Assembly (NCBI GenBank): GCA_900540625.1
Contig: UQGP01000010.1
Coordinates: 1-61,085 of the forward strand
Source of the DNA: an uncultured Porphyromonadaceae bacterium
GTDB lineage: Bacteria; Bacteroidota; Bacteroidia; Bacteroidales; Muribaculaceae
Direction of reading: 5' to 3'
DNA length: 61,085 nt
Each line of letters opens with the position of its first letter. The first letter of the stretch is position 1. A program made the translations under genes and the position numbers. This document shows, piece by piece, positions 57,051 to 61,085 of the stretch. The notes beneath the pieces are model-generated. The model was not told the DNA's origin, made no database searches, and was given only the letters and a program-made list of their open reading frames with translations.

Positions 57051-57166
57051 AATAATTTGGAATGTTGAATGTTGAATGGGCTGCGCGGGACAGCGGCTAA
57101 GACTCTTTTTCGCTTTTGGGGTGACCCTAAGGGCATTAAGGATTTTAGGACCCTTAGGGTCAGCCC
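57051..57166. repeat. Composite repeat: ATTCCAC array, core, CCTTAAGG array
   Basis: 57051-57076 is AATAATTTGGAATGTTGAATG-type 7-mers; 57078-57097 the core GGGCTGCGCGGGACAGCGGC; 57121-57166 is CCTTAAGG-family units (GGGCATTAAG, GACCCTTAGG). It fills the whole gap between argG and argC. Confidence 0.92.
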
Positions 57167-57172
57167 GGGGGG

Positions 57173-59008
57173 TTATTCGTCGCGGCCGTTGCGTTGCTGG
57201 ATGTCGTGGTAGATTTTCATCTGGTTGCCCAGGATGCGGGTGAATCCTTTGATGTCGTCGGCAGTCCATGCGCGAGATAGTTCGCCGTATTCGCCGAAGG
57301 ATGTTTTCATGAGGTCGAAATCGCTTTCGACGCCTACCATAACCATATTGTAGGGCCGGAGGTCGACGATGACGCGTCCGGTGACGTTGCGCTGTGATTT
57401 TTCGAGGAAAGCTTCGATGTCGCGCATGACGGGTTCGAGGTATTGTGCTTCGTGCAGGAACATGCCGTACCAGTTGCCGAGCTGGTCTTTCCAGTATTGC
57501 TGCCACTTGGTCAGGGTGTGCTTTTCGAGCATTTTGTGCGCTCCGATAATCAGCATCGGTGCTGCGGCTTCGAAACCTACACGACCTTTGATTCCGATGA
57601 TTGTGTCGCCGATGTGCATGTCTCGTCCTACGCCGTAGGGTGCGGCGATTTGTTCGACGCGGCGTATGGCGTCTACGGGGTTGGCGAAACGTTGGGCGTC
57701 GACGGCTACGATTTGGCCTTGTTCGAAGTCGATGGTTAGGCGTCGTGGCTCGGTGGCGGTCATCCGGGTGGGGTATGCTTCTTCGGGGAGTGTTTGGTCG
57801 CTGTGAAGCGTTTCTTTGCCGCCGATGCTGGTACCCCAGAGGCCTTTATTGATGGAGTATTCCATTTTTTTGAAATCGGCTTGGAATCCGTGGCGGCGGA
57901 GGTAGTCGATTTCGTACTCGCGGGTGAGGTTCATATCGCGTGTGGGCGTGATGATTTCGATTTCGGGGGCGAGAATCTGGAATGTGAGGTCGAAGCGTAC
58001 TTGGTCGTTGCCGGCGCTGGTGCTGCCGTGAGCGACGCAGTGTGCGCCGATGCTTTTGGCGTAGTTGATGATGGCTATGGCTTGGAATATGCGCTCCGAG
58101 GATACGGATATGGGGTAGGTGCCGTTGCGCAGGATGTTGCCGTAGACCATGTATCGTATGCTTTTTTGATAGTACTCGTCGGTGATGTCGAGTGTGGCGT
58201 GCTGTCGGGCGCCCAGGGCGAGGGCGCGCTCGCGTATTTTATCGAGTTCGTCGGGGGTGAAACCTCCGGTGTTGGCGATGGCGGTGTATACTTCGTATCC
58301 GCATTCTTCGCTGAGGTATTTGACGGCGAATGAGGTGTCGAGGCCTCCGCTGAAGGCCAGTACGACTTTTTTCTTGGTGGTGGGTGTGTCCATAGTTGTG
58401 TCGTTGTGTTTGGGTGAGGTGGCGATGTCGGCGTCGGTGTTGGGGTGGGGGACGCAGAGACTGTCCTCGGGGTCGTATAGTAGTCCGACGCAGAGGCATT
58501 TGTGTCCGCCGTTGCGTTGGAGGATGTCGTAGTTGACGCAGCTTTCGCATCCGCGCCAGAAGGCTGTGTCCGAGGTGAGTTCGTCGAAGGTGACGGGGCG
58601 GTATCCGAGTTCGAAGTTCATCTTCATGACGGCTGCTCCGGTGGTCAGGGAGAATATCTTGGCGTGCGGAAACATTTGTCGTGACAGTTCGAAGATGCGC
58701 TGCTTGATGCGTTTGGCCAGTCCGATGCCGCGGAATGCGGGTGCGACGATGAGGCCCGAATTGGCTACGAATCGTCGGTTGCTCCACGATTCGATGTAGC
58801 TGAATCCGGCAAAGCGTCCTTGGTCGTCGAGTGCGATGACGGCTTTGTGCTCGAGCATTTTCTGTCGAACGTACTCGGGCGAGCGTTTGGCGATGCCGGT
58901 GCCGCGTACGCGTGCGGCGGCGTTGATTGTCTCGAGTATCTCGTCGACGTATGACAGGTGTGTCTCGTCGGCTACGATGACTCTTACGTTGGGTGAAGTT
59001 TCGTCCAT
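57173..59008 (-). CDS. argG: GNAT acyltransferase-ArgG fusion
   Basis: One 611-residue frame joins two enzymes. Residues 1-175 are a GNAT acyltransferase (VAPAFRGIGLAKRIKQRIFE acyl-CoA loop). A Cys-bearing segment follows (FWRGCESCVNYDIL, GGHKCLCVGLLY), then a linker. Residues 206-611 are argininosuccinate synthase (P-loop LAFSGGLDTSFAVKYL, SSERIFQAIAIINYA, GSTSAGNDQVRFD). In Bacteroides a GNAT gene lies next to argG as a separate frame; here no stop separates them, though the internal ATG at 58393 could reinitiate. The GNAT part may make N-acetyl- or N-succinyl-glutamate, the first arginine precursor; inferred. Confidence 0.92.
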   Translation of the reverse strand: MDETSPNVRVIVADETHLSYVDEILETINAAARVRGTGIAKRSPEYVRQKMLEHKAVIALDDQGRFAGFSYIESWSNRRFVANSGLIVAPAFRGIGLAKRIKQRIFELSRQMFPHAKIFSLTTGAAVMKMNFELGYRPVTFDELTSDTAFWRGCESCVNYDILQRNGGHKCLCVGLLYDPEDSLCVPHPNTDADIATSPKHNDTTMDTPTTKKKVVLAFSGGLDTSFAVKYLSEECGYEVYTAIANTGGFTPDELDKIRERALALGARQHATLDITDEYYQKSIRYMVYGNILRNGTYPISVSSERIFQAIAIINYAKSIGAHCVAHGSTSAGNDQVRFDLTFQILAPEIEIITPTRDMNLTREYEIDYLRRHGFQADFKKMEYSINKGLWGTSIGGKETLHSDQTLPEEAYPTRMTATEPRRLTIDFEQGQIVAVDAQRFANPVDAIRRVEQIAAPYGVGRDMHIGDTIIGIKGRVGFEAAAPMLIIGAHKMLEKHTLTKWQQYWKDQLGNWYGMFLHEAQYLEPVMRDIEAFLEKSQRNVTGRVIVDLRPYNMVMVGVESDFDLMKTSFGEYGELSRAWTADDIKGFTRILGNQMKIYHDIQQRNGRDE

Positions 59009-59114
59009 TTATGTGTTTTGCCTAACCTAATTATCTTCTTTTTTTTTGCTCTGTGGCGTATCTGCTTGTTTCTGTGGCGCGTAGCGGCGTTGCCCGGGTC
59101 GGCCGCGCCGTGGC

Positions 59115-60044
59115 TCAGGGGTGGAATGTGGCGATGTGCCGGGCTTTCTTTTCTTCGAAGATTTCGCTGATGGCGAAGAATATGCCGGACTCCTCGACGT
59201 CACCGAATTCATCGTTGATGGCCGTGCCGAACATGCGCATGGTGGGCGAGAGGGACATGTAGGCGTTGACCAGCGGCGGGATGTTGTATCCCAGGCGTCG
59301 TATCTCGGTGTTGAGTATACGGTAGTCGGCTTTGAAGTCGGCGCCGGTGAACAGCCGTTGCATCGCTTCGGTGTCGATGTGTGTGTCCAGTGGGTGGCGC
59401 GGTCGTACCAGGTGTTCGGGGTCGGGGAAGTACTTGTTCATGAAGTATAGTATCATGTTGCGGCACTCGCACGAGTAGTTGGGATACATGGTGACTTTGC
59501 CGAAGAGATAGTGTATTTGGGGGTAGACGACGGTGAGCGCTCCCAGGCCGTCCCAGAGGTTGTCGAGGGCGTAGAGGGCTTTGGCGCCGGCGCGTGACGA
59601 CTGGTATTCGAGGCGTACAAACGAGCGTCCCAGTTCGATGGTGTGGGGCAGGTAGTCGTGTATGAATCTGTCGCTGAAGTCGAACATGTGGCTTGTAGCG
59701 ATGCGGGGTCGTCCGTCGGCGTCCATGTGTATGTCTTCGCCGATGATAAATCGGTATCCGCCGAGTATCAGCCGGCTTTCGGGTTCCCAGACAATGAGCT
59801 GACGGCAGGGTGGCTCCATAGTGTCGTATTGGTCGATGTCGCAGTCTTTTCCGGTGCCGCCGCCGGCGGTACGGAAGGCGATTTCGCGCAGGCGTCCTAT
59901 TTCGCGCATGGTATTGGGACATGTATGGGCGTCTACGATGTAGATGTCGTTGTCCGCCTTATTGGTCTTGCGCAGGAAGCGTTGGGGCGTCAGTTCTGCC
60001 TCTATCAGGGCAGTGTCCACGGGGTCTATAATTTTCTTATTCAT
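59115..60044 (-). CDS. glsB: GNAT N-acyltransferase, GlsB-like
   Basis: A 309-residue hemolysin/OlsB-type N-acyltransferase. Motifs include IVDAHTCPNTMREIGRLREI near 35, AFRTAGGGTGKDCDID, ELGRSFVRLEYQ, and ALDNLWDGLGALTVV. In Bacteroides thetaiotaomicron GlsB joins a hydroxy fatty acid to glycine, the first step to glycine lipids. The next gene on the strand upstream (60037-60960) is the matching O-acyltransferase, overlapping by 8 nt, which supports the pairing. Confidence 0.86.
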   Translation of the reverse strand: MNKKIIDPVDTALIEAELTPQRFLRKTNKADNDIYIVDAHTCPNTMREIGRLREIAFRTAGGGTGKDCDIDQYDTMEPPCRQLIVWEPESRLILGGYRFIIGEDIHMDADGRPRIATSHMFDFSDRFIHDYLPHTIELGRSFVRLEYQSSRAGAKALYALDNLWDGLGALTVVYPQIHYLFGKVTMYPNYSCECRNMILYFMNKYFPDPEHLVRPRHPLDTHIDTEAMQRLFTGADFKADYRILNTEIRRLGYNIPPLVNAYMSLSPTMRMFGTAINDEFGDVEESGIFFAISEIFEEKKARHIATFHP

Positions 60045-60960
60045 TGTCTTCTACAGAAGGCACGGACCGTTGTCCTAAGCCGTATACTATGTTTCGGATG
60101 TCAGTGGCGACCTGTCGGGGTGATTGCGCCTGGATGTCTTGCCAAGGGATGGTGTCGGCGCACGCTATGCGGAAGTGGTGGCCTTGTGCGCGGAAGACTT
60201 CGCGGGGCAGCAGTACCATCTCGAAGTTGAAACGCAGTCCCAGGCGTTGGCGGCGTCGAGCGGCGCGGTAAAACGAGGGGGAGTTTTGTCCCTCGAAGTA
60301 TACCGGGAGAATGTCGCGACGGTATTGGCGGGCCATGGTGACGAAGCTCTTGCGCCATGGCAGGTCGGTAATCGTTTTGCCGTCGGGGCTCAGTCGCGAG
60401 CACAGCCCGGCGGGGAATATGAGTACGGGGTCGTCGCCACAGAGAACGTCTTCGATGGAAGTGATGGTGCTGCGGCTTTGGGCGGCGTGGGTATCTACGG
60501 GCACAAAGACGTCCGTGAGCGGTTCGACGGCCATCAGCAGGTCGTTGACGATGAAATGTACTTGTCCGCCGTAGTGGCGGGTGAAGATGTCGATGAGGGC
60601 CATTCCGTCGAGGCCGCCCAAGGGGTGATTGGACACGATGATGACGCGGCGTCGAGCCGGGTCGGGCAGGTGGGAGCCCTCGGCGAGGCTGACGGTGACA
60701 TCGAGGTCGCCCAGGACGCCGCGGCAGAATTCGGCGCCGCGCCGCGGGTAATTGTTGCGCAGCAGGGCGTTGAGTCGGTCTTGGCGTATCAGTCGTGCCA
60801 GCCAAGACACCAAGCATCGCGGTACCCAACGGGCTTTGCGTCCGAGGCGTGCACGCACTATGGCGTGCAGGTCGAGTTGTATCGGCCCGTCGTCGAGTTG
60901 TATCGGCCCGTCGGACGTCGCGGATGTCGCGACTTGCGCTGATGTGTCGGTGTCGGTCAT
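60037..60960 (-). CDS. glsA: PlsC-type O-acyltransferase, GlsA-like
   Basis: A 307-residue lysophospholipid-type acyltransferase. PlsC motif I is VIIVSNHPLGGLDGMALID, motif III-like region VLIFPAGLCSRLSPDGK. In Bacteroides GlsA adds the second acyl chain to monoacyl-glycine. The start is set at ATG 60960 because a -7 box at 60983-60990 excludes the longer frame. Near the N-terminus a 21-bp tandem duplication (60871-60891, 60892-60912) repeats GPIQLDD. First gene of a run glsA, glsB, GNAT-argG, argC. Confidence 0.86.
   Translation of the reverse strand: MTDTDTSAQVATSATSDGPIQLDDGPIQLDLHAIVRARLGRKARWVPRCLVSWLARLIRQDRLNALLRNNYPRRGAEFCRGVLGDLDVTVSLAEGSHLPDPARRRVIIVSNHPLGGLDGMALIDIFTRHYGGQVHFIVNDLLMAVEPLTDVFVPVDTHAAQSRSTITSIEDVLCGDDPVLIFPAGLCSRLSPDGKTITDLPWRKSFVTMARQYRRDILPVYFEGQNSPSFYRAARRRQRLGLRFNFEMVLLPREVFRAQGHHFRIACADTIPWQDIQAQSPRQVATDIRNIVYGLGQRSVPSVEDNE
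60871..60912 (-). repeat. 21-bp tandem duplication in glsA
   Basis: GTCGAGTTGTATCGGCCCGT(C) occurs twice exactly in tandem, coding a repeated seven-residue DGPIQLD. Perfect identity suggests a recent event. Confidence 0.93.
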
Positions 60961-60982
60961 GTCGCAATAGCGTATTTGGGTG

Positions 60983-60990
60983 CAAAGATA
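60983..60990 (-). promoter_or_regulatory. -7 box of glsA
   Basis: Minus-strand TATCTTTG. The -33 position falls inside the ATTCCAC array. Leader about 15 nt. Confidence 0.6.
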
Positions 60991-61040
60991 CAAAATAATG
61001 TGGAATGTCGAATGTGGAATTGGTTGCGCGCAGGGCAACC
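60991..61040. repeat. ATTCCAC array and core-like segment before glsA
   Basis: On the minus strand: GGTTGCCCTGCGCGCAACC (core-like and self-complementary, 61038-61020), then ATTCCAC, ATTCGAC, ATTCCAC, ATTATTTTG (61019-60991), ending at the -7 box. Confidence 0.75.
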
Positions 61041-61085
61041 GCATCAAAAAACGAGGAAGATTAACGACCTTGGAATTACCAGGGT

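Overview
The window looks like part of a Bacteroidota chromosome, most likely order Bacteroidales. Evidence seen directly: promoters of the form TTTG-N19/20-TAnnTTTG, almost no Shine-Dalgarno sites, a fused LpxC-FabZ, four large secreted proteins ending in type IX secretion (T9SS) type A sorting domains, a glycine-lipid gene pair resembling glsB/glsA, and short DUF families typical of Bacteroidales. The fairly GC-rich coding sequence makes Muribaculaceae or a close relative plausible; this is inference, since no marker gene settles it. No prophage, CRISPR array or complete insertion sequence was found.

Layout. 1-7.0 kb: a DUF4924-like gene, then on the minus strand guaA (GMP synthase), the lipid A genes lpxD, lpxC-fabZ and lpxA, the RNase P RNA, and a DUF695-like gene. 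7.2-17.1 kb: two tandem paralogous T9SS cargo proteins of about 1,470-1,490 residues, each about 480-500 nt downstream of a -7 box. 18-22.8 kb: DUF308-like membrane protein, HAD phosphatase, HU-like protein, a 29-residue basic protein of the mS38/COX24 type, and an RNase G/E with an unusual charged tail. 23-28 kb: a T9SS glucosaminidase and an ECF sigma factor. 28-34 kb: polysaccharide genes (priming sugar transferase, three GT4 glycosyltransferases, an EpsG-like polymerase) with a tRNA-Met. 34.6-39.5 kb: iorA-iorB-aminotransferase-CoA transferase, which together could turn aromatic amino acids into aryl-acetates. 40-46 kb: a CUB-containing T9SS cargo, an isolated DUF3800 gene, and class I fumarase. 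46.3-53.2 kb (minus): ugd, a DegT aminotransferase, gmd, fcl, a WecA/MraY-type initiating transferase and a metallo-hydrolase, making nucleotide sugars and starting a glycan. 53.5-61 kb: an AAA ATPase (plus), then on the minus strand glsA-glsB, a GNAT-ArgG fusion, argC and an acyltransferase.

The most striking unexplained feature is intergenic. Nearly every long gap holds short tandem arrays from a few families: 9-mers related to CCTTAAGGT, to GGCTATTAT, to CCCATAGCT/GGGAATAAT, and to GAGAACTCN, plus a 7-mer ATTCCAC. They are joined in a fixed order: 9-mer array, then a GCGCAGCCC core, then ATTCCAC array, then ATTAT. The ATTAT end lies directly against a promoter -33 box, a start codon, or the 3' end of a gene. 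In several genes the arrays have become coding sequence (N-terminus of the metallo-hydrolase, C-termini of the HAD protein and of RNase G/E). I know of no name for this composite element.
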